Assembly: GCA_023416955.1 (NCBI GenBank)
Contig: JAEZGM010000029.1
Coordinates: 34,338-98,337, forward strand
Origin: Bacillota bacterium
GTDB lineage: Bacteria; Bacillota; Clostridia; Oscillospirales; Acutalibacteraceae
DNA length: 64,000 nucleotides
Reading direction: 5' to 3'
Part shown: piece by piece, positions 25,632 through 35,500 of the stretch
How the letters are laid out: each line of letters starts with the position of its first letter
Numbering within the stretch: the first letter of the stretch is position 1
The notes under the pieces: model-generated
What the model was told of the DNA's origin: nothing
Databases searched by the model: none
The model's input: only the letters and a program-made list of their open reading frames with translations
Translations under genes and position numbers: made by a program

Positions 25632-26795
25632 TTAATAAGGCAGACTGTAGCGTCTTCCCGAATAGGATTTGATTTTGTCGGCAAGCTCCAGTTCCGTAAC
25701 CGCGGTCAAAAGACGGGAAACAGGAATCTGCACTGAATCGGACAGTTCCGTTATGGTGCACGGCAGCCGGGTAAGCACACCGTAAAGCGCTGCGGCGTCC
25801 TCTGAAAATAAAGATTTGTCCAGTTGCATAGCCGGGGGTTCAGAAAAAGACAGATCAGGTTTCTCCGTATGAATCACATTTTCGGAAGTATTCTGCGCAA
25901 AATCTATATTTTCGTCAAAATACTGCTGATATTCCTCCAGAATCTCATTTGCGTTGGAAACCGGCTTCGCGCCCATTTTAATCAGGTTGTTCACACCTTG
26001 CGAAACCGGGCTGTAAATTCCCGCGGGAACGGCGAAAACGTCTCTTCCCTGTTCCAACGCGTAGTCCGCCGTAATCAGGGAACCGCTTTTGCCCGCGGCC
26101 TCCACAACAAGCGTACCCAAACTGAGCCCGGATATGATGCGGTTGCGGATCGGGAAATTGGAGTTTCCCGCCTGCGTATGGGGCGGATACTCCGAAATGA
26201 CCGCGCCGGAAAGAGCGACCGCGTCCCGCAAAGACGCGTTGACCATTAAGTAATTGTAATCGATACCGCAGCCCAGAACGCAAACAGTTCTGCCGCCCGC
26301 CTGCAGCGCGCCTTTGTGCGCGGCGGTATCAATCCCCAGCGCGCCGCCGCTGACAACAACAACGCCGCGTTTTGCAAGCTCAAATGCGAAGCTGCGCGCC
26401 GCCGCCGCGCCCGTGGCGGTCGCTTTGCGTGTTCCCACAATGGAAACGGCAGGAGCAGCCGAAAAATCCGGCAGCTTTCCTTTTACATACAGTGCGCACG
26501 GGGGATTATGAATACGGCGCAGCAATTCGGGATATTCCCCGCAGTCGGGGGTCAGCACACGTTGACCGATCTTTTCACTGTATTCCAGCAGCGCCTGTGC
26601 GTCAGAAAGGGAAAACGCAGTCAGCTTTTCGAGCTCACGCGGTGAAAAATAACCCTCAAGCCGCCACGCCGAAACGCCCGCTTCATAAAAATCGGCGAGC
26701 GTCGGGTAATTTTCGAAAATGCGGTTTTGCTTGGAGCTTCCGGCGCCCAGGGCATGCTGAAGCCAGACCCAGTACGCCCGACGGTCAATGTCCAT
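25632..26795 (-). CDS. dprA: DNA processing protein DprA
   Basis: DprA (Smf) loads RecA on incoming single-stranded DNA during transformation. The 387-residue protein has an N-terminal helical region, then the Rossmann-like DprA core: SIVGTRKATATGAAAARSFA, VVVSGGALGIDTAAHKGAL, VCVLGCGIDYNYL, SEYPPHTQ, FPIRNRIISGLS and VVEAAGKSGSLITA. A C-terminal winged-helix (about 325-387) closes the protein. It overlaps the upstream methyltransferase gene by 11 bp. Presence in a clostridium does not by itself prove competence. Confidence 0.95.
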   Translation of the reverse strand: MDIDRRAYWVWLQHALGAGSSKQNRIFENYPTLADFYEAGVSAWRLEGYFSPRELEKLTAFSLSDAQALLEYSEKIGQRVLTPDCGEYPELLRRIHNPPCALYVKGKLPDFSAAPAVSIVGTRKATATGAAAARSFAFELAKRGVVVVSGGALGIDTAAHKGALQAGGRTVCVLGCGIDYNYLMVNASLRDAVALSGAVISEYPPHTQAGNSNFPIRNRIISGLSLGTLVVEAAGKSGSLITADYALEQGRDVFAVPAGIYSPVSQGVNNLIKMGAKPVSNANEILEEYQQYFDENIDFAQNTSENVIHTEKPDLSFSEPPAMQLDKSLFSEDAAALYGVLTRLPCTITELSDSVQIPVSRLLTAVTELELADKIKSYSGRRYSLPY

Positions 26796-27606
26796 TCTGT
26801 GTTCCTCCCGGCTGATTACGCATCATTTCCCACATTAATATGGCGGCGGAGGCGGAAGCGTTCAGCGATTCGGCGCGCCCGCGCATCGGAATGGTCACAC
26901 GGCGGGAACACGCGGAAACCGCCTGTTCAGTCAATCCATTTCCTTCATTGCCTACAGCAATTATAACAGGCTTGTCAAATGACAGGTCTGTAATGGGCTG
27001 TGCGGAAGCGTCCGGTATGGCGGCAAGCGTTTCAAAGCCCAGCTTTTCGCACAGTACAACGGCATCCGGCATACTTTCCGCAAAATAAAACGGAAGGCGA
27101 AACACGGCGCCCATGCTTGCCCGAAGCACCTTCGGTGAAAACACATCGCAACAGCTGCCCGCCAAAAGCACGCCGCCCACACCCAGCGCTTCCGCCGTGC
27201 GGAGCACAGCGCCAAGGTTTGCCGGATCCTGAATATTTTCCAGCGCCAGATAATGCCGGTCGGCCTTGATGGCCGCAAGGCTCACTTCGCGCCGAGGCAT
27301 TTCGCAGACGCAGAAAACGCCCTGCGTGGTTTTCGTTCCCGACAAAAGCTCTGCGACATGGGGATCCACTTCATAAATCTGGCGCGCCCCGCGCTGAATC
27401 ACTTCCAGATAGGAGCCGTACCTTTCAGCGGCCTGTACCGTATAAAACAGCACTGAAACCGTCAAGCCGCTCTGTGCCGCATCGCCGCACAGGCGCGCGC
27501 CCTCCGCAAAAAAAGCACCCTGCTCCCGGCGATACTCGGCGGAGGAAGAAAGGCGGGCGGCATTTCGCACGATTTCATTTTTTCGGCTGGTAATGCGTTC
27601 CGGCAT
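26785..27606 (-). CDS. TrmH/SpoU family RNA 2'-O-methyltransferase
   Basis: This 273-residue SPOUT methyltransferase probably modifies 23S rRNA. An N-terminal substrate-binding domain (ITSRKNEIVRNAARL, FFAEGARLCGDA) is followed by the SpoU knot motifs: LENIQDPANLGAVLRTAEALG, IIAVGNEGNGLTEQ and VTIPMRGRAESLNASASAAIL. I start at the ATG at 27606, with GGGGGG 7 bases upstream; an ATG at 27621 has no site. It overlaps dprA by 11 bp. The exact nucleotide target (RlmB-like or TsnR-like) cannot be decided. Confidence 0.92.
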   Translation of the reverse strand: MPERITSRKNEIVRNAARLSSSAEYRREQGAFFAEGARLCGDAAQSGLTVSVLFYTVQAAERYGSYLEVIQRGARQIYEVDPHVAELLSGTKTTQGVFCVCEMPRREVSLAAIKADRHYLALENIQDPANLGAVLRTAEALGVGGVLLAGSCCDVFSPKVLRASMGAVFRLPFYFAESMPDAVVLCEKLGFETLAAIPDASAQPITDLSFDKPVIIAVGNEGNGLTEQAVSACSRRVTIPMRGRAESLNASASAAILMWEMMRNQPGGTQNGH

Positions 27607-27629
27607 CCGGTATCCCCCCATATAAAATT

Positions 27630-27654
27630 TGCGCCCGGTTCTGTTCCGGGCGCA
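27630..27654 (-). terminator. Terminator of infC-rpmI-rplT
   Basis: A perfect 9-bp GC-rich stem (TGCGCCCGG/CCGGGCGCA) with a 7-base loop begins 11 bp after the rplT stop. On the minus strand it is followed by AATTTTATA. Confidence 0.7.
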
Positions 27655-27665
27655 ATAACAGCTTT

Positions 27666-28019
27666 TTACAGCGCTGCTTTTGCCTTTTCAATCAGGCTCT
27701 TGAATGCAGCCTCATCGGTAACGGCAATGTCTGCGAGAACCTTACGGTTTAATACAATACCGGCTTTTTTCAGACCGTTCATAAATACGGAATAGCTGAT
27801 ATCGTTTGCGCGGCAGGCAGCGGAGATGCGAGTGATCCACAGGCGGCGGAAATCTCTTTTTCTTGCCTTACGGCCAATATAAGCATAGTTGCCGGATTTC
27901 ATAACAGCCTGTTTGGCCATTTTAAAATGTCTGCTCTTAGAACCCCAGTAGCCCTTCGCAAGTTTCAGGGTCTTTTTTCTTCTTTTACGGGTTGCCAATG
28001 CACCTTTTACACGTGCCAT
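27666..28019 (-). CDS. rplT: 50S ribosomal protein L20
   Basis: The 117-residue protein is full length for L20, with the basic N-terminus [20 protein letters not shown], the [15 protein letters not shown] motif, [19 protein letters not shown] and [17 protein letters not shown]20 is an early 23S rRNA-binding assembly protein and in Firmicutes represses its own operon through the leader. It is the last gene of infC-rpmI-rplT, 49 bp after rpmI. Confidence 0.98.
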   Translation of the reverse strand: MARVKGALATRKRRKKTLKLAKGYWGSKSRHFKMAKQAVMKSGNYAYIGRKARKRDFRRLWITRISAACRANDISYSVFMNGLKKAGIVLNRKVLADIAVTDEAAFKSLIEKAKAAL

Positions 28020-28068
28020 TCTATTACCTCCAATAAATGGTTATATGAAATGTTCAATTAATTCTTAT

Positions 28069-28266
28069 TTATTTATAAGGAATTAACTTCTTAAGCTTGG
28101 CCACATTTGTCACATCAGCAACCGTAGTCTTTCTGAGGCCTCTCTTGCGCTTTGTGGTCTTTTTATTCAAAATGTGCGATTTGTTGGCATGGGCACGGAT
28201 GACCTTTCCGCTCTTAGAAAGTTTGAAGCGCTTTTTCGCGCCGGAATGGGTCTTGATTTTAGGCAT
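28069..28266 (-). CDS. rpmI: 50S ribosomal protein L35
   Basis: The 65-residue protein begins [20 protein letters not shown] and continues with [17 protein letters not shown], the typical L35 sequence. I start at the ATG at 28266, preceded by AAAGGAGG; longer frames would run back into infC. It lies between infC and rplT. Confidence 0.98.
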   Translation of the reverse strand: MPKIKTHSGAKKRFKLSKSGKVIRAHANKSHILNKKTTKRKRGLRKTTVADVTNVAKLKKLIPYK

Positions 28267-28288
28267 GGTATTGTCCTCCTTTAAATGA

Positions 28289-28807
28289 TTACTTAGCGGG
28301 TTTTGAAGCAAGGAACATTAACATACTGCGTCCCTCAAGTTTAGCTGCCTTTTCCACGTTTGCAATGTCAGCAAGCGCTTCGGCAAAGCTTTTCATAATG
28401 GCATGACCCTGCTCAGGATGTCCCATCTCGCGTCCGCGGAAACGGATGGATACCTTCACCTTGTCGCCCTCTTTTAAAAATCGGGTTGCATGATTGACCT
28501 TTGTTTCAAAGTCATGGGTGTCAATGTTTAAAGACAAACGAATTTCCTTGAGTTCAACAATATGCTGATTCTTTTTGGCTTCCTTGTCACGTTTCGCCTG
28601 TTCAAAGCGGAACTTGCCGTAATCGATAATCTTGCAAACCGGCGGCTTGGCCTGCGGCGAAATTTTAACAAGATCCAAATTTTGCGCATATGCCTGTTCC
28701 AAAGCAGCGGCAGCCGACATAATTCCGAGCTGGGAACCATCCGAACCGATGACGCGTACTTCTTTGTCGCGGATTTCTTCGTTAATCTGCAGTTCCTTGT
28801 TGCTGAT
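28289..28807 (-). CDS. infC: Translation initiation factor IF-3, apparent AUC start
   Basis: IF-3 proofreads start-codon choice and keeps subunits apart. Starting at ATC (28805-28807) gives 172 residues, a normal length, with Ser-Asn-Lys-Glu following as in other Firmicute IF-3 sequences. GGAGG lies 9 bases upstream and there is no ATG, GTG or TTG near it. Upstream in-frame ATGs would force translation through the terminator at 28851-28872 and lack ribosome-binding sites. Core patterns are [31 protein letters not shown] and [19 protein letters not shown]. Rare AUU/AUC/AUA starts are known for infC and allow IF-3 to repress its own translation. Confidence 0.93.
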   Translation of the reverse strand: MSNKELQINEEIRDKEVRVIGSDGSQLGIMSAAAALEQAYAQNLDLVKISPQAKPPVCKIIDYGKFRFEQAKRDKEAKKNQHIVELKEIRLSLNIDTHDFETKVNHATRFLKEGDKVKVSIRFRGREMGHPEQGHAIMKSFAEALADIANVEKAAKLEGRSMLMFLASKPAK

Positions 28808-28839
28808 AGTTAAGCACCTCCAAAACACGTTAACTGAAA

Positions 28840-28872
28840 CAAAATAAAAAAGCGGGCAGAATTCCGCCCGCT
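28840..28872 (-). promoter_or_regulatory. Leader terminator (attenuator) of infC-rpmI-rplT
   Basis: On the minus strand AGCGGGCGG-AAT-TCTGCCCGCT (28851-28872) is followed by TTTTTATTTT, an intrinsic terminator between the promoter and infC. In Bacillus subtilis this operon is controlled by L20 through premature termination in the leader. The same position here suggests an L20-type leader RNA spanning roughly 28808-28977. Confidence 0.8.
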
Positions 28873-28973
28873 TACAATACATGAATAATCCCACTTGCGT
28901 GAAAATCATCTGAAGTATTGACCCCTGACGGACGAAACCTCAAAGGTGTGAACACATTGTGCTCCGCTTTGTT

Positions 28974-31900
28974 TTACTCATTGATTTTATCAGCATTCCT
29001 GCCGTTTGTCAAGGCTGAATTGCTGATTTCTAAATTTAAATAAAAAGAATAAAGCAGGCATTCTTTTACTGGCAGCCCGGTGCACTGTTCCAGCGCGAGC
29101 CGGTAAAGCGCCAGCTGTGCACTGTAGCGCGCCCAGAGCTCGGCCTGGTCCTTCGTGCGGTCCGTTTTATAATCCACAATAACAAGCCGCCCGTCCTCCT
29201 CAAACGCACAGTCAACCGCCCCCTGCAGCACAACAGGCTGGCGCGCCATCTCGCCCGTCAGCTCCGGCTTCAGCGTACCCGCGGGAATTTCAACCGTAAA
29301 ACGGTATTCACGCATGACACGGGCGGATACTAAGATTCGCTTTGCAATCGGGCTTGTGAAAAACGCACGCACCTTATCCAGCTCGACCGCTTCGCCCTGT
29401 TCCTGTGTGATAAACCGCTGTTCCACCAGGCGATCCCTCTCGGCCTCGGTGTCTTCCCCGGCTTTCCTGTAATCGGCAAACTCCATAAACGCGTGCAGCG
29501 CAGTGCCGCGCTCCGCCGGCGTCAGTCCCTTCTCACTCAGGAAAGCGGGGCGCGACGTTACGGCATACTGTTCGGAAAATTCCCGCGCGGCAAGGTCGGA
29601 AGCCGCAACCTTTGACTGCACGCCCTGCAAAGCCGCATACGGATATTGCGCGTCCATTTTTCGTTCGATTTCCTGTTTCAATGCTTCGTCCGACTGCGCG
29701 GGAGCCGCCGCTTTCCGCTCCTGCTCCTGTATTTCTTCCCGCACCGGGTAAATCAGATTGATACTCCACGGCTCGCCCGCCGGTACGGTAACGCCGGGCA
29801 GGGCTCCCGCCAAATCACGCAGCGCGCCGCCGCTCGGGTGGCGCAGCGCGCACAGCAGCAGCCAGTCGGAAATGCTGGAAGCGCCGCGCACCACATAAGG
29901 CTGAACGCGGAGTTCTTCCGTAAGGCGCGGAGCAAGCTTTCCGAGCGTTTTCGCGGCATCGTTTACAGTGGTAACCATAATCAACTTTTCCCTCGCGCGC
30001 GTCATCGCCACATACAGCACGCGCAGTTCCTCACTCATTTCACCGCGCTCCAGCTCCAGCGCGACTGCTTCGCGCGGCATGGTGTTGTAGCGGCTGAGCG
30101 AAGCGGCATCTTTCAGCTTTACGCCGAGACCCAATTCGGGGTGGAGCAGTACGTCCGCTCTTTCTTTGTTAAAACGGCGGGAACAGCCCGCAATAATACA
30201 CACAGGGAATTCCAGCCCCTTGGAACGGTGAATACTCATAATACGCACGACATTCGCCGACTCACTGATCGTCGACGCCGCCGCAAGATCGGAATCGCTT
30301 TTTTGCAGCCGGTCAATAAAACGGATAAAACCGGAAAGGCCGCCGTTGCCGGACACTTCGTATTTCTTCGCGTATTCGAGCAGCAGGCGCAGGTTTGCAA
30401 GGCGCAGTTCGCCGTTCGTCATGGCCTGCGCAATATTGAAGAATCCGGTTTTTTCATAAACAAGCTGAATCAGCCTGTCCGACGGCATGGTGGCGGAAAG
30501 CGTACGGAAATTTTCCATCCGGCTTAAAAAATCGGCCGCACGGTTGTTTCCGCTTTTTGCGGCGGAGGTCAGCGCAAGATACAGTGAACCGTTGCGGCTC
30601 GGGGAGCGGATTTCCGCCATATCGTCGGGCGTAAAGCCGTAAATCGGGCTCATCAGCACCGAAAGCAGCGGAATATCCTGCATGGGATTGTCGACGACTC
30701 GCAGCAGAGAAATGGCGATGCCCACTTCATAGGCGGCAAAAAAGCCGCCCGCCGTATCCGCCCATGCGGGAATGCCCAGTGCGGTCAGCTCGCGCACATA
30801 ATCATGCGCGTACTGGTTCGCGCTGCGCAGCAAAATACAGATATCGCGGTAAATAAGCGGACGCTCGCTCCCGCTTTCCGTGACTGTCGTTCCGCTGGCA
30901 AGCATTTGGTAAATCCGCTCCGCAATATGGCGGCTTTCCGCTTCAATCATCGTGTCTTCCGTTTCCGAAACGGAGAGGTCAATGATGTCCAGCTGGGCGG
31001 CGGGGTCTTCGCACGGCGGGTAGGAAGCGCCGGGAACCAGTTCCTCCGCTTTGGTATAATCCAGTTCGCCGGTCTGCCTGCTCATGAGCTGACGGAACAC
31101 GAAATTCACCGCGTCTGTCACCCCGGAGCGGCTGCGGAAATTCTGATCGAGAACCACACTGGCAGGATATTCGTTTCGCTCCCTGCTATACTCCGGGTAG
31201 GAAGCGCGGCGGCGCAGAAAAATCTGCGGCATTGCCTGACGGAAGCGGTAAATGCTCTGCTTCACGTCGCCGACCATAAACAGATTTTCTTCCCCGCGGG
31301 ACACCGCCCGGAAAATCATGTCCTGCGCTTCATTTGTATCCTGATATTCGTCCACCATAACCTCATCGAAGCGGGTGGAAAGCTCCTGCGCTTCCGGCGT
31401 GCGTTCGAATCCGTGGTCGGTATCCTTGACAAGGAGTTTCAGCGTCCAATGCTCCAAGTCGCCGAAGTCCGCAGCGCGGCGTTCGGCTTTCATTTCATCC
31501 AGCCGGTCGCCGAAGCGGATCGTGACTTCAAACAGCTTTTGCACAAGCGGCGCAAGGCGGGCAATATCCTCCCCGCACTGCGCTTCGTCCGCACTGAACA
31601 GCTCCGCCAGCTTTTTCAGCGTCGCCTGCACTTCCTTGCGGGAAGCGGAAATTTTGTTTTTCAGCGGGTCGGCGTCGTACCCGCGCAGGGGTTTCAGCCG
31701 CATAAAACTGAAATTTCCCGTTTGAAAGGCAATCCGATCCCACTCATTGGAATCCACCGCCGCTTTCAGGCTTTGCAGGCCCGCCAGGTCGGAATTAAAC
31801 CCGTCGGAATACGCTTTGGTAATCGTTTCGTTCTCCTGCATCAGCGTGAGGGAATTTGCGGTCAGCGACACGCAGTAATCCACCGCGTCGGCGGCAAAGC

Positions 31901-32549
31901 GCAGAATGGCCTGCCCCCAGACGGTCGCCGAAGCACTTTCGCAGGACGTATACATCGCGGCCTTTTCCGCCAGCCACCGCTTCGGGAACGGGTGGGAACG
32001 GACAAAATCGTAAAGACGGCTGATGGTCTGAATCATGCGTTCGTCGTCGCGCCCGGAGGAGAACGCCTCCACAAGGTTACGGAACACCGGGTCATCCTGC
32101 GCGTAGAATTCCTCCAGCACAGCGCTGATTGCGTCCGCACGGAGCAGTCCCATTTCACTGTCGTCCAGAATGCGGAAATCGGGGGAAATATCCAGTTTAT
32201 AAAAATTTTCGCGTACAATTTCGCTGCAAAAGCTGTGGATCGTGCTGATATGCGCGCGGGTCAGCAGAATTTGCTGCCGCTGAAGCCGCACGTTAAAAGG
32301 GTCGGATTCCAGCAGCCGGGAAATTTCAGCAGCAATTCGGCTGCTCATTTCCGCGGCCGCCGCCTTGGTAAACGTAACTACAAGCAGACGGTCGGCGTCG
32401 GTCGGATTTTGCGGGTCGGTGATGCGCTCAATCACGCGCTGTACCAGAACGGCTGTTTTGCCGGAACCGGCCGCGGCGGAAACAAGAAGCGTACCATCGC
32501 GCGCGGAAATCGCGTCCTGCTGGCTTTTCGTCCATTTTCGTTCACGCAT
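28974..32549 (-). CDS. addA: ATP-dependent helicase/nuclease subunit A
   Basis: AddA is the UvrD-like helicase and nuclease of the AddAB double-strand-break repair complex, the Firmicute counterpart of RecBCD. The 1191-residue protein has Walker A VSAAAGSGKTAVLVQR (about 23-38), the DEYQDTNEAQ Walker B region, NVVRIMSIHRSKGLEFPV and VLYVAMTRAREKL. A C-terminal nuclease domain shows GAVDCAFEEDGRLVIVDYKT (about 1110-1129). It overlaps addB by 8 bp. Its last 40 bases carry the promoter for infC. Confidence 0.97.
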   Translation of the reverse strand: MRERKWTKSQQDAISARDGTLLVSAAAGSGKTAVLVQRVIERITDPQNPTDADRLLVVTFTKAAAAEMSSRIAAEISRLLESDPFNVRLQRQQILLTRAHISTIHSFCSEIVRENFYKLDISPDFRILDDSEMGLLRADAISAVLEEFYAQDDPVFRNLVEAFSSGRDDERMIQTISRLYDFVRSHPFPKRWLAEKAAMYTSCESASATVWGQAILRFAADAVDYCVSLTANSLTLMQENETITKAYSDGFNSDLAGLQSLKAAVDSNEWDRIAFQTGNFSFMRLKPLRGYDADPLKNKISASRKEVQATLKKLAELFSADEAQCGEDIARLAPLVQKLFEVTIRFGDRLDEMKAERRAADFGDLEHWTLKLLVKDTDHGFERTPEAQELSTRFDEVMVDEYQDTNEAQDMIFRAVSRGEENLFMVGDVKQSIYRFRQAMPQIFLRRRASYPEYSRERNEYPASVVLDQNFRSRSGVTDAVNFVFRQLMSRQTGELDYTKAEELVPGASYPPCEDPAAQLDIIDLSVSETEDTMIEAESRHIAERIYQMLASGTTVTESGSERPLIYRDICILLRSANQYAHDYVRELTALGIPAWADTAGGFFAAYEVGIAISLLRVVDNPMQDIPLLSVLMSPIYGFTPDDMAEIRSPSRNGSLYLALTSAAKSGNNRAADFLSRMENFRTLSATMPSDRLIQLVYEKTGFFNIAQAMTNGELRLANLRLLLEYAKKYEVSGNGGLSGFIRFIDRLQKSDSDLAAASTISESANVVRIMSIHRSKGLEFPVCIIAGCSRRFNKERADVLLHPELGLGVKLKDAASLSRYNTMPREAVALELERGEMSEELRVLYVAMTRAREKLIMVTTVNDAAKTLGKLAPRLTEELRVQPYVVRGASSISDWLLLCALRHPSGGALRDLAGALPGVTVPAGEPWSINLIYPVREEIQEQERKAAAPAQSDEALKQEIERKMDAQYPYAALQGVQSKVAASDLAAREFSEQYAVTSRPAFLSEKGLTPAERGTALHAFMEFADYRKAGEDTEAERDRLVEQRFITQEQGEAVELDKVRAFFTSPIAKRILVSARVMREYRFTVEIPAGTLKPELTGEMARQPVVLQGAVDCAFEEDGRLVIVDYKTDRTKDQAELWARYSAQLALYRLALEQCTGLPVKECLLYSFYLNLEISNSALTNGRNADKINE
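28984..29012 (-). promoter_or_regulatory. Sigma-A promoter of infC-rpmI-rplT
   Basis: On the minus strand TTGACA (29007-29012), a 17-bp spacer and TAAAAT (28984-28989) lie inside the 3' end of addA. The start near 28977 gives a leader of about 170 bases before the infC start codon. Confidence 0.85.
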
Positions 32550-35500
32550 GCGCTTCCCCTCCGTTCTGTAAAGTCAGTTCCTGAATGGCGGCGTCCCTGT
32601 CCCATCTTTGCATGTCTCGGGTCGGGTCGTCCTGCTCATGCCCGCATACGGCGGCATAGGGGCACCACGCGCAGGCGTCGTAATCGCCCGCAAGCGGCAC
32701 TGCCGCGACCTGACCGCCATGCAGCTCCCGTACCATGGAGCCGACCAGTGACTTAATATGTTTCATGACCCCGTTCAGCTCCTGCTCAGAAACCACATGG
32801 TCACGCTTGGCGGGCGCGCCGTCCTTGAGCGCCACCGGAATATATTTGCCGTTTGCGCCGCGCTCCATCGCGGAAATGACTTCCGCGTCGTCAAGGACAA
32901 GGCCGTCCATGCGCAGCTTCTTCGCGGCCTCCTCTTCCAGTTTATCGGCTGAAACGCCGCGGGAAGCGGAAATCACGGGGCGGTTTGCGGGCATATAGAG
33001 TACCCCCGCCGGTGCAACCGTTCCATAGCGTTCACCGCCATTCTCACAAATCGCGGCAAGATAAATCAGCATCTGCATATTCATGCCATAGATCACATCG
33101 GAAAGCTTGAATTCCTTATGCCCTGTTTTATAATCGATGATGCGGATATAGCTCACGCCGTCGCGCGTCAGCAGGTCAACACGGTCGATTTTTCCGTCAA
33201 TCTCGACGGAACCGCCGTCCGGCAGAGGAATCAGGAGCGGGGGAATTCCGCCGCCGCCGATTGCCAGTTCAAAATCTGCCGGGTTGAATTCGCTTTGCGC
33301 CAGCTCCTGCGCAATATGGAGCGCGATAACCTGCGCGGAGTCGGCCAAACGGGAAAACAGGTAGGCAAAGCGCGGCGTTTTATTCGCCATGCCGCCCAGC
33401 TTCGTTTCCACATAGATGTTCAGCAGCCGAAGAATCTCTTTGCGCAGTTCTTCCTCCATCATAGCGAGGATTCCCGCACTTCCGGTGTCGCGGAACAGCT
33501 TTTCCAAAAGGTAATGCATCAGGCTGCCGTATTCTAGCGCGTCCATTTCCGCCGCGCGCCGCTCCTGCACATTCAGGCCGTAACGGCAGAAATATTGAAA
33601 GCGGCAAAGAAAAAACTTTTCGATCTGGGTAGCGGAAACATGCATATTCATATCAAACAGGTCGCGCGCACGCGCGGCATCCGCAAAGACGGCGGGATGC
33701 TTTTCTGCCGCGCGGTCAATCGCCTGCAGACGGTACTCCTCTCCGCGCTGCGCAAATAGGCTTTTGAGCGTTGCGGAAATCGACGTATTATGGTTCCACT
33801 GCTGCGCCATCAGTTCAAAAGCAGGCTCTTTCGCGTTGGCAAAATAAGTCTGCGGCAGCGTCAGCTCGCTTTGGATCGGAACGCGCGGCAGAATCGCGCA
33901 AACCTCCGCCGGAATGGAGGATGGTGCGCTGGCCTCCCCCTGTGCACCGGCAGCGGGGTAGGAAATATATAATTTCTGCGAGGCGGCGCTCATAGCGGAA
34001 TAGGCAAGAAAACGCTCCTGTACCGCAACCCCCTCCATGGTATCGTTCAGCGGAAGCCCCAGCTGAATCAGCTCGCGCCGTTCGCTGTCGCTGAACACGG
34101 CTCCGCCGCCCGGCGCAAGCGGAAATTCCCCCTGAACCGCGCCCATGAGAAACACTACCTTCGGCGCGTTCACATGCACGCGGTCCGCGGTGCCGACCGG
34201 CACTTCGTCCAGCCCCTGCGGAATACTTGCCATATTGTTGGCGAGTATGACAAGGCGGAGCAGCTCCGCGTAGCGGGAAACCGAAAGGCTTCTTCCGCGC
34301 AGTACAAGCGCCGTCTGGTCAAGGATTTCCATCAATAAATCCCACAGCCGCAGCTGACGCTCCGCAAGTGCCGGTTCTTCGCAGGCGGAAAGGCGCTGCA
34401 CAAGCTCTTTCAGATGCTTCGGCGCGCCGATCTCCTGCAGTAAAGCGTAGACGGCGGCTGCCATGACCTCACCGTCCGTGTCTTTCAGCTTTGCGGCAAA
34501 GCGGGTCAGCGGCGAAATAGCAGCGGCGCGGCTTTCGTTAATTTCCTTCAGCCTACGTGTATCGGTTTCCGTCATGGTTTCCGCAAAACCGCGCGGGTGT
34601 TCCGTCCACTCCTGCTTCCACTTTTTCCCGGAGATATTCCAGACAAACGCGTAGTTCTCAAGCTGCGCGATCTGCTCCGTATTCAACCCGGCAAGGCCGG
34701 TTTTCAGGTAAGAGAAAACAGCATCGGAAGAAAACCCGGTCAATACAATCTGAAACGCGGCAAGCACAAGCCGAATCAGCGGCTCCGCGTCAATCGGGCG
34801 GGGATTATCCATAAAATACGGAATCTGCCAGCGCTCCAGAGCGGGGTCGAGCACACCGCGGTAACGGTCGGTGGAACGGGCAATAATCGCAAAATCGCGG
34901 TAGCGATAATCCTGTTCCAAAACCAGATTGCGAATGGTCGCCGCGACAAAGGCGGATTCATCGTAAGCATTTTTCGCCTCATATATTGTCACTCCGTCGG
35001 CGGAATAGGCAGACGGGCTGCGCCCGAAACGGTATGCGCCCGCTTCCACGGCAGCAAGCGCCGGGGCTTCGTACCGCCGTCCGCTTTCCAGTATTTCCGG
35101 CGCGGCGACACGAACGCCACTCTGCTTTGCCATGCGGATCAGCTGTTTCCCCGTGCGGCGCACCAGCGAGAACAACCCCATACCTTGCTCGGGGTCGTCA
35201 AGCTTGTCCGCACAGAGCGCAGTGTACAAGTCCTCCGACTGGTTCAGAATAATCTGTATAATCTGATATTCCTGCACCGTAAAGCTTTGAAAGGCATCAA
35301 GGAATACCGTGTATCCGTCGAAATAGTCGTGTTCCCTTAAAACCGCCGCCAGCCGTGTAAGGTCGTCAAGCGGATCAATATAGCTTTGCGCGACCAGCGC
35401 GTCGTAAGCGGAGAGAATCAGGGACAGCTCTTCCGTTTTTTGCCGCAGCGTACCCTGCGGAACGGACCGCGCGGCCTGCGAAAGCTCCGGCGGCGTTACA

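Noticed and set aside
28808..28909. Longer infC starting at upstream in-frame ATGs
   Set aside because: It would translate through the leader terminator, lacks a ribosome-binding site and adds residues not found in IF-3.
28924..28940. CCTGACGGACGAAA occurs here and again near 50325, resembling a hammerhead ribozyme core
   Set aside because: A 14-base match is expected by chance in 64 kb, the CUGANGA core is broken, and no stems surround it.
30804..32756. Long open frame of 650 codons on the plus strand across addA
   Set aside because: It is antisense to addA, has no ribosome-binding site or family features, and follows from the codon bias of the real gene.
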